NCBI GenBank assembly: GCA_024213275.1
Contig: JANAVG010000001.1
Location: forward strand, 236,935 to 300,934
DNA from: Rossellomorea sp. BNER
GTDB taxonomy: Bacteria > Bacillota > Bacilli > Bacillales > Bacillaceae_B
Direction of reading: 5' to 3'
Length of the DNA stretch: 64,000 nucleotides
The notes beneath the pieces were generated by a model. That model was not told the DNA's origin. It made no database searches and saw only the letters and a list, made by a program, of their open reading frames with translations. The position numbers were made by a program, and so were the translations under genes. Each line of letters begins with the position of its first letter. Position 1 is the stretch's first letter. Below are positions 37,379 through 47,100 of this stretch, one piece after another.

Positions 37379-38260
37379 TTACAGCTCATATACTTCACGT
37401 TTAAATAACTTTCTCCCAGTCACTACAAACAATAAAACAACAATGATCATGGTAACAGCGATAGCACTAGAGTATCCTAGTTGATAGATTGGTGTTCGTT
37501 GCCCAAAGCCTAAGATAAATTGGTACATGGCTGTATTCCATATTCGTGTAGGTGGTTCTGGTCCTCCAAATGCGAATAAGAAATCAAATAAACGAATCGC
37601 ATTAATCCCCCATAAAATAACGGCTATCGAAATAACATCCCAAATTAACGGGATTGTGATTTTCGTGAAGATTTTAATTGTCGATGCCCCTTCTACTCTT
37701 GCAGCCTCAAAAATCGTATTTGGAATTTTATCAACTCCAGCCAAAAGGATGATGGCATAAAAGCCAGTACTATACCAAATAATCGAAATAACTGCTGACA
37801 TCATGATGTTATCAGGACCTGTCCAGTTTACTGGATTGAGCCCAATAGTAGTTAAAATTGAATTAAAAAAGCCGATATCGAAACGATATAGATAATTCCA
37901 TACAACTGCTAGTGCAATGGGGGCAATGATTTGCGGGAAAAATATAATCGCACGAATCGCCTTTTTGGCTGTTACTCCCTGACTCATAAGAGCTGTAAAT
38001 AAAAATCCAATAAAAAAGACAAAGATGCCCCCTACAAATAAGATTAGCATCATGTTTAAAAACGACTGCCAATAAATAGGATCTTCGAGTATTTTCAAAT
38101 AATTATTTATGCCTACAAAATTCATATTTTCTGTAAACCCATTCCATTCATGAAAGCTTATCCATAAGCCATATAATGCTGGTCCAATGAAAAATACAAA
38201 ATATAATGCCACTGCTGGTAATAAATAAGGAATAATTAGTTTTTTCTTCTCGTTTCTCAC
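37379..38260 (-). CDS. carbohydrate ABC transporter permease (MalF-type)
   Basis: 293 residues, six membrane segments, EAA loop EAARVEGASTIKIFTKITIP. Starts with GTG 38260 after GGAGGTGCGG. N-terminal RNEKKKLIIPYLLPAVALYF is typical of this permease class. Lies 79 bases after the binding-protein gene. Confidence 0.93.
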   Translation of the reverse strand: MRNEKKKLIIPYLLPAVALYFVFFIGPALYGLWISFHEWNGFTENMNFVGINNYLKILEDPIYWQSFLNMMLILFVGGIFVFFIGFLFTALMSQGVTAKKAIRAIIFFPQIIAPIALAVVWNYLYRFDIGFFNSILTTIGLNPVNWTGPDNIMMSAVISIIWYSTGFYAIILLAGVDKIPNTIFEAARVEGASTIKIFTKITIPLIWDVISIAVILWGINAIRLFDFLFAFGGPEPPTRIWNTAMYQFILGFGQRTPIYQLGYSSAIAVTMIIVVLLFVVTGRKLFKREVYEL

Positions 38261-38339
38261 AAATCCGCACCTCCTATTTCAACACTTATTATGCCTACTT
38301 GAAAGAAAACAGAAGAGTATATCTCCTGCTTTCCATTAA

Positions 38340-39632
38340 CTATTGTTTACTCCAGTAATCCTTCGTTTGCTTCTGCAACTCTTTAATAAATTCTTCTGCC
38401 GTTATTTCCCCAAAAACTAATTGATCATCGAGTGGTAAGAATACAGTTTTCCACCATTGTGGATATTCAGCTTGTAAACCATCATATTCTTTATGATAGG
38501 ATGAAGCATTTACAACTATTTCTCTAAAGTCTTCTAATGCCGCTGGGGCTTCCAAATCCTTTCTTGTACTGATATTTTTCGTATCGCTTACTATCTTCTC
38601 TTGATACTTCTTCTGCATGGCAAATGCTAAGAAATCCTGCACAGCTTCCTTATTGGAGCCTTTTGGAGCCACCCATCCAATCAAGTAAAGCTCAGCTTGA
38701 TCATAGCTTCCTTTTCCACCCTCTATTTCAGGGAAAGGAAACGCTTTATATACAAAGTCTTCTGAAGAATATTTAGCTGTCTCACTTGATAGCCAACTAC
38801 CATTTAAAATCATTCCAGCATCGCCACTCGCCCAGGCTGTTTGTGCTGCTGGATACTGACTTCCTTTATATCCGTCTGCAAAATAGCCATTATCTACAAG
38901 CTCTTGCACTTTTTTTGCTGCTTCTAAATATCCCGGCTGCTTCCATGTTTCACCTGTTTTATCCCCGGCTGCCTCTAATAAAGTCCCTGGTCCCATCAAA
39001 CGCTCAACTAACCAATAAAAGTAGTAAGCATTGTAGAAGTCGATATTACCATCCTGAGCAAGAGGAGCTATCCCTTCACTTTTAAGTTTTTCATTGACTT
39101 TAATAAACTCGTCCCACGTTTTTGGCGGTTCAATTCCATACTCCTTGAATGCGTTTTCATTATAGTGGAAGCCAGAGCTGATAATTTCATAGGGGATAAA
39201 ATAAGTTTTATCTTCTTGTTGATAGAATGAGAGCATCTTATCTATAAATACATCTTGGAAAGGTGTCCCTTCATTTGGAATTTTCATAGTTAGTAATTCA
39301 TCCAATGGTTCTGCTAAGTCATTTTTGAATAATGTGCCTTCTACTTCTGCTCCAGATTGTTCTGTAAGATCGGGTGCATTTCCGCCTAAAGCAGCATTTC
39401 TTACTTTCGACATAACTTGTCGACCCATCCATTGTACGTCTACTTTCACACTTGGATTTGCTTCCTCATAATCGTCAATAATCTTTTGTAATACGACCTG
39501 CTGTGGTTCCCCTTTGTTCCACATGGACCAATACTTAATCGTAGTTTCTTTTTCTGAGGATGATTCTTTACTGCACGCTGCTAGCAATAAAACCGTAACC
39601 AACAGTAACGGAAGAAAAATTTTCTTTATCAC
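38340..39632 (-). CDS. sugar-binding lipoprotein of the ABC transporter
   Basis: 430 residues. Lipoprotein signal with lipobox LLAACSKES (Cys at about residue 20), then the solute-binding fold of cluster CUT1: TIKYWSMWNKGEPQQVVLQK, ADLTEQSGAEV-like start of the hinge, GIEPPKTWDEFIKVNEKLK, and GWVAPKGSNKEAVQDFLAF. Tethered to the outer membrane face, it captures an oligosaccharide for the two permeases. Start is GTG 39632, with AAGGGGGAGCTAT before it. The cargo sugar cannot be named; the neighbouring GH31 enzyme suggests an alpha-linked one. Confidence 0.93.
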   Translation of the reverse strand: MIKKIFLPLLLVTVLLLAACSKESSSEKETTIKYWSMWNKGEPQQVVLQKIIDDYEEANPSVKVDVQWMGRQVMSKVRNAALGGNAPDLTEQSGAEVEGTLFKNDLAEPLDELLTMKIPNEGTPFQDVFIDKMLSFYQQEDKTYFIPYEIISSGFHYNENAFKEYGIEPPKTWDEFIKVNEKLKSEGIAPLAQDGNIDFYNAYYFYWLVERLMGPGTLLEAAGDKTGETWKQPGYLEAAKKVQELVDNGYFADGYKGSQYPAAQTAWASGDAGMILNGSWLSSETAKYSSEDFVYKAFPFPEIEGGKGSYDQAELYLIGWVAPKGSNKEAVQDFLAFAMQKKYQEKIVSDTKNISTRKDLEAPAALEDFREIVVNASSYHKEYDGLQAEYPQWWKTVFLPLDDQLVFGEITAEEFIKELQKQTKDYWSKQ

Positions 39633-39690
39633 ATAGCTCCCCCTTTTCGTAATTGAAATAATATTCTGACATTAAAATCATATAATAACC

Positions 39691-39710
39691 GGGTTGTTGG
39701 GTCAACCCAA
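39691..39710. promoter_or_regulatory. operator-like palindrome upstream of the ABC transporter
   Basis: GGGTTGTTGGGTCAACCC plus AA; the inner part TTGGGTCAACCCAA is nearly palindromic. It lies 59-78 bases before the binding-protein start and shares GGTTGTTGGGTCAA with 36332-36345. Confidence 0.55.
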
Positions 39711-39960
39711 TTATTAATGGTTATTCAAAAAAATAACAATTAGAACTTGCTCAAATCTATAGGAATTTCATTATTGATGTTTCCGTTCATACACAACAAA
39801 TCTATTAGGTCCTATCTCATTGGGAGAAAACAGACTATATTCTTTGGAGATTTCCTTTGTATATTTATAGTTATCTTAATTTAATTTATAGCTGTGCTTG
39901 ATTTTAAGCCTTTGTAAAATGAGTTCTTTGTGAAGGTGTCGGAATATGTTGATTGTTATC

Positions 39961-40080
39961 GAGAAATCGATATATCGCAAAAGTTGAGAATAAACTATAA
40001 TAAGTTGAAAGTAAATTTGCGAAGATTGAGAATAATCTACAAGAAGCCGAGAATAAATTGCAAAATCTCACAATAAACCA
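39961..40080. repeat. degenerate array of GTTGAGAATAAA units, exact 21-bp period
   Basis: Leader GAGAAATCGATA (39961-39972), then units at 39983, 40004, 40025 and 40046 with a fifth near 40066: GTTGAGAATAAA, GTTGAAAGTAAA, ATTGAGAATAAT, GCCGAGAATAAA, TCTCACAATAAA. The spacers differ. Same family as 27476-27578, including the leader word. Confidence 0.8.
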
Positions 40081-40122
40081 AGCTTCCCCCTATCCCCCCT
40101 CCCAGCCGGTATCTTCTAAAAA

Positions 40123-40164
40123 AAAATGGCTATCGTTCTACCAAAGTAGAAAAATAGCCATTTT
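40123..40164 (-). terminator. terminator of the phosphotransferase gene
   Basis: Stem AAAATGGCTAT..TTCTA / TAGAA..ATAGCCATTTT, 22 bases past the stop codon. On the minus strand it is followed by a long T-run. Confidence 0.85.
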
Positions 40165-40186
40165 ATAAATATTAAGGGTACCGCCT

Positions 40187-41095
40187 TTATTTTAATGATA
40201 ATGAAAGGGATTCTGTCGCATCCTTTACGAGCTGGTCATCTCCTTGATCATGAGCATAAAGCATTAGTACAAGTGATATATAGACAGCTTTAAAACGAGC
40301 ATATTTTTTCGACGTTTCATCTACATCCCCATATATTTCGTAAAACTTTTTTCTACCCTCAACATCAAGAAAACTATAAATAAACGATAAATCCGCGGCT
40401 TGATATCCAATATGAACATCGCCCCAGTCGATAATGCTGGTGACTACTCCATTATGATCTGTTAATACATTCCTTATATGAATATCTCCATGTACTAAAT
40501 ATTCTCTTCCCGACAAAGGCTCACATGGCAGTCCTTCTCGAAAATAATGATGTAAAGATTGTTCATCTTTCCATAATCCCATTTCTACTACTTTTTCGAT
40601 ATATTCCTCCATTATCACTTTTCTTTTCGCAACATTCATTCGTTCGTACTCATCATAAGGGACGCCCAACTCTTTTGCTTTTGAAACAGGAATAGCATGC
40701 AGGGTTTTTAAAAATTGTGCAAGTGGTTTGGCCGTATGTATTCTTGCGGATAACGGGATACTTTTCGGGATGCTGCCAGGTAGTTCTTTATAGCCAAGAA
40801 ATGGCCATGGGTAGTGACTGCTTTTCTCACCGAAAAAAATTGGGCATGGGGTGGCCAATTCGAAATGCGGTGAGATTTCAGGCAGCAATTTGCCTTCTGT
40901 TTCAAGTAAACTTACTGCTTGCTGCTTACTTGGAAAACGAAAAACATATTCTTGATTGATTAAGTAAACGGCATTGTCAAATCCTCTTCCTAATAGTTCT
41001 ATTTCCTTCACTTCTATTTTTGGAAATTGTTCAGATAGAAGGGTACTCACTAATTCTTCCGTTATATTTATTTCAGCATCCCATGGATTCGCCAT
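40187..41095 (-). CDS. aminoglycoside phosphotransferase (APH)-family kinase
   Basis: 302 residues. Protein-kinase-like fold: N-lobe LLGRGFDNAVYLINQEYVFR with the ATP Lys region RFPSKQQAV, hinge LGYKELPGS, catalytic loop LVHGDIHIRNVL (Asp of HGD) and metal Asp in SIIDWGDVHIGYQAADLSF. Many chromosomal Bacillus members phosphorylate small molecules or have no known substrate, so a resistance role is possible but unproven. No resistance-gene context. Start at ATG 41095 after TGGGAGGAAAC. Confidence 0.85.
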   Translation of the reverse strand: MANPWDAEINITEELVSTLLSEQFPKIEVKEIELLGRGFDNAVYLINQEYVFRFPSKQQAVSLLETEGKLLPEISPHFELATPCPIFFGEKSSHYPWPFLGYKELPGSIPKSIPLSARIHTAKPLAQFLKTLHAIPVSKAKELGVPYDEYERMNVAKRKVIMEEYIEKVVEMGLWKDEQSLHHYFREGLPCEPLSGREYLVHGDIHIRNVLTDHNGVVTSIIDWGDVHIGYQAADLSFIYSFLDVEGRKKFYEIYGDVDETSKKYARFKAVYISLVLMLYAHDQGDDQLVKDATESLSLSLK

Positions 41096-41192
41096 TCATG
41101 TTTCCTCCCAAGGTCAATGTTTTGAATAGACGTTCTTTAATATGATAGTTTTATTTTATAGCTCTTACAATATAAACTTATGGAGGTTTCCA

Positions 41193-42221
41193 ATGATACC
41201 AAATAGTCAGAAACAAATCCTGCTTTCCTCGCGTCCCGAGGGAGTACCTGCCAATCGAAACTTTAAATTTATCGACACCTCAATTCCAAAACCTAATGAA
41301 AATGAGATCCTTATCCGTACTTTGTATTTGTCTGTCGATCCTTATATGAGAGGCAGGATGCAAAATGTAAAATCCTATGTAGAACCTTTTCAATTAAATG
41401 AGGTGATTACCGGTGGTGTCATTGGTGAGGTCGTCGAATCTAAATCCGATGAATTTCAACAAGGTGATATTGTAACCGGAATGGCAGGATGGCAGGAGTA
41501 TTCAGTTGTTCATAAGAATACAGTTAGAAAAGTTAATCCAGAGCATGGTCCTGTCACTACATCTCTTGGAATCTTAGGCTTAACTGGGCTAACCGCTTAT
41601 TTTGGCTTAATGGAGATTGGCGCTCCTAAAGAAGGTGAGACCGTTGTTGTCTCCGGTGCTGCAGGTGCAGTCGGGTCTGTTGTAGGGCAGATTGCAAAAC
41701 TTAAAGGCTGCCGTGTCGTAGGAATTTGCGGAACTGATGAAAAAGTTCAATACTTGGTGAATGATCTTGGATTTGATACAGCTATTAATTACAAAACAAC
41801 AGAAAATCTTTATAATGATTTAGAAAAGGCATGCCCTAACGGGGTAGATATATATTTCGATAATGTTGGCGGCCCTATTTCTGATGCTGTTCTTAATTTC
41901 ATAAACCACAATGCCAGAATTCCAGTATGTGGGGCAATCTCTTCCTATAACCGAACGGACAACGATTTAGGCCCGCGAGTCCAAACAAAATTAATCAAGT
42001 CAAGTGCCCTTATGAAAGGCTTTGTTGTTAACGATTATGCTAGTCAGTTTAAAGAAGGAGCCCTACACTTAGGACAATGGCTTCAACAAGGAAAATTAAC
42101 CTATGAAGAAACGATTGTTGAAGGATTCGAAATGATTCCAGATGCTTTTATCGGTTTGTTTGAAGGGAAAAATCTAGGTAAACAACTAGTGAAGGTTGCT
42201 GACCCGCAAGATAATAAATAA
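41193..42221 (+). CDS. yfmJ: NADP-dependent MDR-family oxidoreductase (YfmJ-like)
   Basis: 342 residues from ATG 41193 (MIPNSQKQILLSSRPEGVPA), chosen because TATGGAGG lies 7 bases upstream. Zinc-free medium-chain reductase of the leukotriene-B4-dehydrogenase / CurA type. N-terminal VDPYMRGRMQNVKSY, Rossmann motif VVVSGAAGAVGSVVGQIAKL, GLTGLTAYFGLMEIG, and C-terminal RKNLGKQLV-like end (FEGKNLGKQLVKV). Probably reduces alpha,beta-unsaturated carbonyl compounds with NADPH. Stands alone. Confidence 0.9.
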   Translation: MIPNSQKQILLSSRPEGVPANRNFKFIDTSIPKPNENEILIRTLYLSVDPYMRGRMQNVKSYVEPFQLNEVITGGVIGEVVESKSDEFQQGDIVTGMAGWQEYSVVHKNTVRKVNPEHGPVTTSLGILGLTGLTAYFGLMEIGAPKEGETVVVSGAAGAVGSVVGQIAKLKGCRVVGICGTDEKVQYLVNDLGFDTAINYKTTENLYNDLEKACPNGVDIYFDNVGGPISDAVLNFINHNARIPVCGAISSYNRTDNDLGPRVQTKLIKSSALMKGFVVNDYASQFKEGALHLGQWLQQGKLTYEETIVEGFEMIPDAFIGLFEGKNLGKQLVKVADPQDNK

Positions 42222-42224
42222 ACA

Positions 42225-42261
42225 TGTAAAAAGAGGAATCTCGACGATTCCTCTTTTTACA
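42225..42261. terminator. bidirectional terminator
   Basis: 16-bp perfect stem TGTAAAAAGAGGAATC / GATTCCTCTTTTTACA with a 5-base loop, in the 40-base gap between convergent genes. Confidence 0.92.
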
Positions 42262-43386
42262 TTAATCCATCTTCCCTATAGCACCAGCTACATCATAATC
42301 AATTGGGTCAATCTCGGTCGGCCTTCCGAGTACTAGTTTTGCCAGCTCAGATCCTAGATAGGGACCAACCGTTAATCCTGAGGCACCAAGACCATTTGCT
42401 ACAAAAAGTCCTTCAACGTTAGGTACTTTACCGAAAACAGGCAAAAACCCTGGTGTAAACGGGCGAAAGCCTACTCTCGTTTCAAGTACGGTACTATTCA
42501 CTAATCCAGGTGCCACCGTTAAAGCCTTACTAAATATTTCATGTAACCCACCTGCTGTAACCCTGTTATCAAGTCCAACATCATTTTCATGTGTTGCTCC
42601 CACCACAATACGACCTCCTTCAAATGCAAGAAGATATTGATCATTTGGAGGCATAACAACTGGCCATTTACTCGTATCAGTATCTGGGATTTCGAGATGA
42701 ACAATTTGGGCTTTTTGTGACGAGACTAAAAAGTCTATACCTAAAGGCTTCAACAGCTCTTTTGACCAAACACCCGCTGTGACGATAACTCCATCAGCTA
42801 ATAATTCCTCTTCCCCGATCTTGATCCCATTCAATTGGTTCCCTTCAGACAGAAGCTTTGCATCCCCTTGATGAAAAGCAGTTCCATTCTTTTTCGCAGC
42901 GAGAACAAGAGATTGACGTAAGGCACTTCCGTTTACTCGAGCCGCACCACTGACATATACAGAACTATACTCAGCTGATAGAGGAGGAAATAATAATTTC
43001 GTTTCCTCGGTTGATAAACGGGTAATTTCACCAATTTCCGGTGCGTCCTCTCGACGTTTTAAAGCACGTTCCACCATCTTGTCTAGTTTCTTTTCATCTG
43101 TATGTAAACAAATCGCTCCTACCTGCTCATAACCTGTGTTCGTTTCCTCGTAGGTTTCCAATTCCTTAACCAATGTAGGATAGTATTTCGCTCCACCTTT
43201 GGCAAGTTGATACCAAACCTTATTCCTGCGCTGTGAAAGCCATGGGCAAACAATTCCTGCTGCTGCGTCTGTAGCCTGCCCCAGATCTTTCCGATCAACT
43301 AACGTCACGTCTACTCCTGATTTTGCCAAATGATAAGCAGTAGAGGCGCCAAGAATCCCCGCCCCCACGACAATATACTTTTTCAT
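42262..43386 (-). CDS. FAD-dependent oxidoreductase (DadA / glycine-oxidase type)
   Basis: 374 residues from ATG 43386 (MKKYIVVGAGILGASTAYHL), with AAAAGGTG upstream; the frame opens at 43455. FAD-binding GxGxxG motif at the N-terminus, ADGVIVTAGVWSKELLKPLG in the middle, and a C-terminal GRRPFTPGFLPV-like stretch (VGFRPFTPGFLPVFGKVPN) plus NGLGASGLTVGPYLG. Probably oxidises a D-amino acid or glycine-like amine. No partner gene identifies the substrate. Confidence 0.88.
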   Translation of the reverse strand: MKKYIVVGAGILGASTAYHLAKSGVDVTLVDRKDLGQATDAAAGIVCPWLSQRRNKVWYQLAKGGAKYYPTLVKELETYEETNTGYEQVGAICLHTDEKKLDKMVERALKRREDAPEIGEITRLSTEETKLLFPPLSAEYSSVYVSGAARVNGSALRQSLVLAAKKNGTAFHQGDAKLLSEGNQLNGIKIGEEELLADGVIVTAGVWSKELLKPLGIDFLVSSQKAQIVHLEIPDTDTSKWPVVMPPNDQYLLAFEGGRIVVGATHENDVGLDNRVTAGGLHEIFSKALTVAPGLVNSTVLETRVGFRPFTPGFLPVFGKVPNVEGLFVANGLGASGLTVGPYLGSELAKLVLGRPTEIDPIDYDVAGAIGKMD

Positions 43387-43483
43387 TAAAAACACCTTTT
43401 CCGTTTGAGTCATTATTCTTCTAGCTATTTTACCGAATATTATGCAATGACTCAATCAAGGGAGGGTCATGCTTCCAATTATT

Positions 43484-43969
43484 TCATATTGAAATATAAA
43501 TATCGACCTGTGCATTTTCAGGATCTGCGCAACGCTCATCATATAACTCAAAATCTGTTAAAAATGCTCTTTCATTCGTTTTTGACCATTCCCAAATATA
43601 CTGCCAGGTTTCTACCACCACTTCATTAACCGGACCCTTTCTTGTCGTAAACACCTTATAATGACCTTCAGGAATGGAAAAGCTTTTCATACCATTAGGA
43701 ACTTCATTTATATTTGAGACCTCTGTACCGATGGCAAATGTATATGGACCTGTTTCATCTGATTGATAATCCGTATATAGTGCTAGTATGATTGAGTTCT
43801 TTTTATTTGGGATCTTTTCTAGTAACTGGGCCTGATAGAAATCTTGCCATTGGGTCGGTATTACTCCTTCCCCTTTCATCTCGGCTTCATTCGTTGTTAT
43901 TGCAGGTTTACCGATGACATTAAAGCTCTCCATTTTGCAAATCTTGTTTTCAATTTTTAATTGTGACAA
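43484..43969 (-). CDS. GyrI-like / AraC effector-binding-domain protein
   Basis: About 161 residues. I prefer TTG 43969 (reading LSQLKIENKICKMESFNVIG), which follows a strong GGTGGAGGAGAG site; the open frame begins at a TTG at 44041 that has no ribosome site and whose TTGACA may be a -35 box. The single domain has KMESFNVIGKPAITTNEAEM, FAIGTEV and the ending WSKTNERAFLTDFELYDERC, typical of effector-binding proteins without a DNA-binding part. Probably binds a small hydrophobic ligand; function unknown. It lies past the 3' end of the NRPS genes on the same strand. Confidence 0.75.
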   Translation of the reverse strand: MSQLKIENKICKMESFNVIGKPAITTNEAEMKGEGVIPTQWQDFYQAQLLEKIPNKKNSIILALYTDYQSDETGPYTFAIGTEVSNINEVPNGMKSFSIPEGHYKVFTTRKGPVNEVVVETWQYIWEWSKTNERAFLTDFELYDERCADPENAQVDIYISI

Positions 43970-44155
43970 TACTCTCTCCTCCACCTCAACTTTATTGATG
44001 GGTCTGTCCAAATAGGGATCCGGAACCACTATGGTTGTCAATATACAGAAGATGTCTTGAGGGTTTCTTCTACCTATTGAAGTTGTGGTTCCTCACAACT
44101 TAGTTTTTGGACAGCCCCCTTGTAAGCTTTAAACTAGAAAAGGAACCTTTTCAGA

Positions 44156-47100
44156 CTAAACTTCTACTTTGTTCAGTAGGATGTTTTGGATAATTTCTGT
44201 ATTTCTTTCCAGATGAGGCGTAACCAACAAATCCATATGTCCTCCTGAACCTTGGTAATGGTTAAATTGTGGTGTCATTGTTCCCCAATTTTTTATCCTT
44301 TCACTTCCGTCTTCTGATTTGACCGAGTGAATAGAGGCCTGCACCCTTCCTTCGTTGATCAACTGGTTGTAATAGATGAGATAGTTTTTCACATTTTCGA
44401 GAAACTCTTGCTTCGTACGTGTAGATATATAGTCCCTTAACTGATGTTGAAGAAAGATTTCTACTGCTTCTTCTGCCTGTTTCATCACTTCTTCCTGTTC
44501 CAATAAGAGTGCTTCCGTTCTTGGCAACCCATCTAACATAATCAGGTCAGCTACTTCATATCCTTCTTCTTCCATTCTTTTCGCCACTTCATAAGCGAGC
44601 GAACATCCAGCCGAATATCCAAGTAATCGATAGGGTCCTTCCTTTTGTATTCTGACGATTTCATCCATATATTTTTCCACTCGTTCTTCTTCATGAATAA
44701 AGTCAAGACCATACACAGTATGTGTATTGATATGCTGAGCCAATGTTGAAAAGATCGTGCTGTACCCAGCAATCGGTGGAAAACAAAATAGATTTAAAGC
44801 TGTTTTCTTATTTAGCAAGGTGAGTACAGGCGAGTCAGCTGAACGAAATTCTGATGTCGAAAGATAGGCAGCTTGTTCTCGAATGGTTCGATGTGTAAAC
44901 ATAACCGATAAGTTTACCCTCTTGTGAAGAAGTTCATCGATTCGGCTTACCAATGATATGGCTTTTAAAGAGTGTCCGCCAATTTGAAAAAAGTCATCTG
45001 TTACACCAATTTGCTTAATGTCTAATGCTTCCTGCCAAATACGGGCCAACTGTTGCTCTAGATGGGTAACAGGTGCTACATATTCATTCTGCACATGTGA
45101 TCCATCTGGTTTAGGTAATTCATTACGGTCTAGCTTGCCATTTGACTTCAAGGGAATCCTATCAAGCTCCATGATAAAAGATGGGAGCATATACTGAGGG
45201 AGCTTTTGGCTTATAAAACCCATAATTTCAGCATTTGAGACAGATTCAGTTACCACAATATAGGCACATAAATAGACTTCATTCTGCCCGTCTAGCCAAT
45301 CTCGTACCACTGCGTCTTTTACATTTTCATGATCTAATAATGCCGATTCAATCTCGCTAGGTTCGATTCGATAACCACGTACTTTGACCTGGTGGTCGAT
45401 CCGCCCCAAAAATTCAATATTTCCATCTGATCGATAACGAGCTAAATCCCCTGTACGATACATACGTTCTCCAGATATAAAGGGATTGGGTACAAATTTC
45501 TCCCCAGTCAGTTCTGAATTTCCAAGATATCCCCTACTGACACTGTCCCCTGAGATATAAATTTCACCAACTACACCTTGTGGTTGTAATTGTTGATTTG
45601 TATTCAGCAAATAGATTTTTGTATTGGCAATCGGCTTCCCAATCGGGACATATTCCACCTTTTCCGTTGATGAAGAAAGAGTATAAGTCGTCACTACATG
45701 TGTTTCTGATGGACCGTAGTGATTATGCAGCTGCACATCACTTTGACTGATATACCGCTGTAATGATGATGATATGACAAGCTGCTCTCCTGCTGTAATC
45801 AGATGCTTTATCGAATGTGGTAATTGATCCACCCATTGAAAGACGGCTTTTACATAAGAAACCGGCCAGAAGACAACCGAAATGGCTTGTTCCTCTATGT
45901 AATGCAGTAACAGTCTGATATCTTTCTTCATTTGACTTCCAACCACATATAAAGATCCGCCTGAACATAAGGTTGAAAAGATTTCCTGAAAACTCACATC
46001 AAAGCTAATGGTATTGAATTGCAGCACCTTTCCATCAAAAGGTATCTGTGTGTTTGATAATTGATTCTGTAGTAAATTCAATAGCTGGCGGTGCTCCATC
46101 ATGACCCCTTTTGGATGACCAGTCGTTCCTGATGTATAGATGACATATGCAAGATCACTATCTGAATAGGTAATTGGCAGGTTAAAAGACTCCAGATCAA
46201 CGCATTTTGCATGCTTGATATTAAGCCAATCGTTGGTTGTATTCCATTCTGTTTCTTTTAATTTGCTCATCACCACATCGTCACTAATCACCAACCATGC
46301 TCCGCTATCTGAAAGCATGTATCCCATTCGTTCGACTGGATAGGCAGGATCGATAGGTACATATGCCCCGCCTGCTTTTAGAATCGCTAAAATCCCCACA
46401 ACCATATCCACTGAACGCTCCATTAGCAATCCAACGCAATCACCTGCCACCATTCCCCGTTGTCGTAACAGATGTGCCAAACGATTGGCCTGTATATTTA
46501 ACTCTTGGTAAGTAATTGTCTCCTCTTTGTATACCACGGCTATTTTATTGGGGGTTTTTACTACTTGTTCCTCAAATAACTCATGGATGGTCTTTTTCTT
46601 TCGATAAGTCACATTGCTGGTATCGTTCCACTCTACTAACAGTCGGTGCCTCTCATTCTCTGACAACATCTCCACTTCATCGATGCGTTTATTCGTATGA
46701 TTAACCATTTCTTGAACGATCTTCACAAAATGTTCTGTCATACGTTGAATCGTTTCTTGCCTAAATAAAGTTGTCGAATACTCCATCTGACACTCGATTT
46801 GGTTCTGTTTCTCAGTTGCAAATAATAAGAGATCAAATTTTGATATGGAGTAATCAAGTTCATAGGGTGATACTTGCACACCATCTAACTTTAGTAAATC
46901 TTCACCAAAGTTTTGTATGGTAAACATCGTTTGAAATAATGGATTACGACCTGTATCCCGCTGAAGGGAAAGCTTCTCTACTAAAATCTCAAAAGGATAG
47001 TCGGCATTGTCATAGGCAGCTACTGCTCCCTCCTTTACTTCTTGAATAAAATCAATCCATTTTTTCTGTCCCTCTGGATAGTTACGTATCGCCAGAGTAT

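Larger units (their letters stand above)
39711..40186. other. intergenic region with repeat array, no gene
   Basis: Between the binding-protein promoter and the phosphotransferase gene. Contains a 21-bp-period array (39961-40080) and the terminator of the phosphotransferase gene. Otherwise A+T-rich with nothing recognised. Confidence 0.55.

Noticed and set aside
40187..41095. Acquired aminoglycoside resistance gene
   Set aside because: Has the kinase fold but lies in ordinary chromosomal context with its own terminator and no mobile flank; the substrate cannot be inferred.
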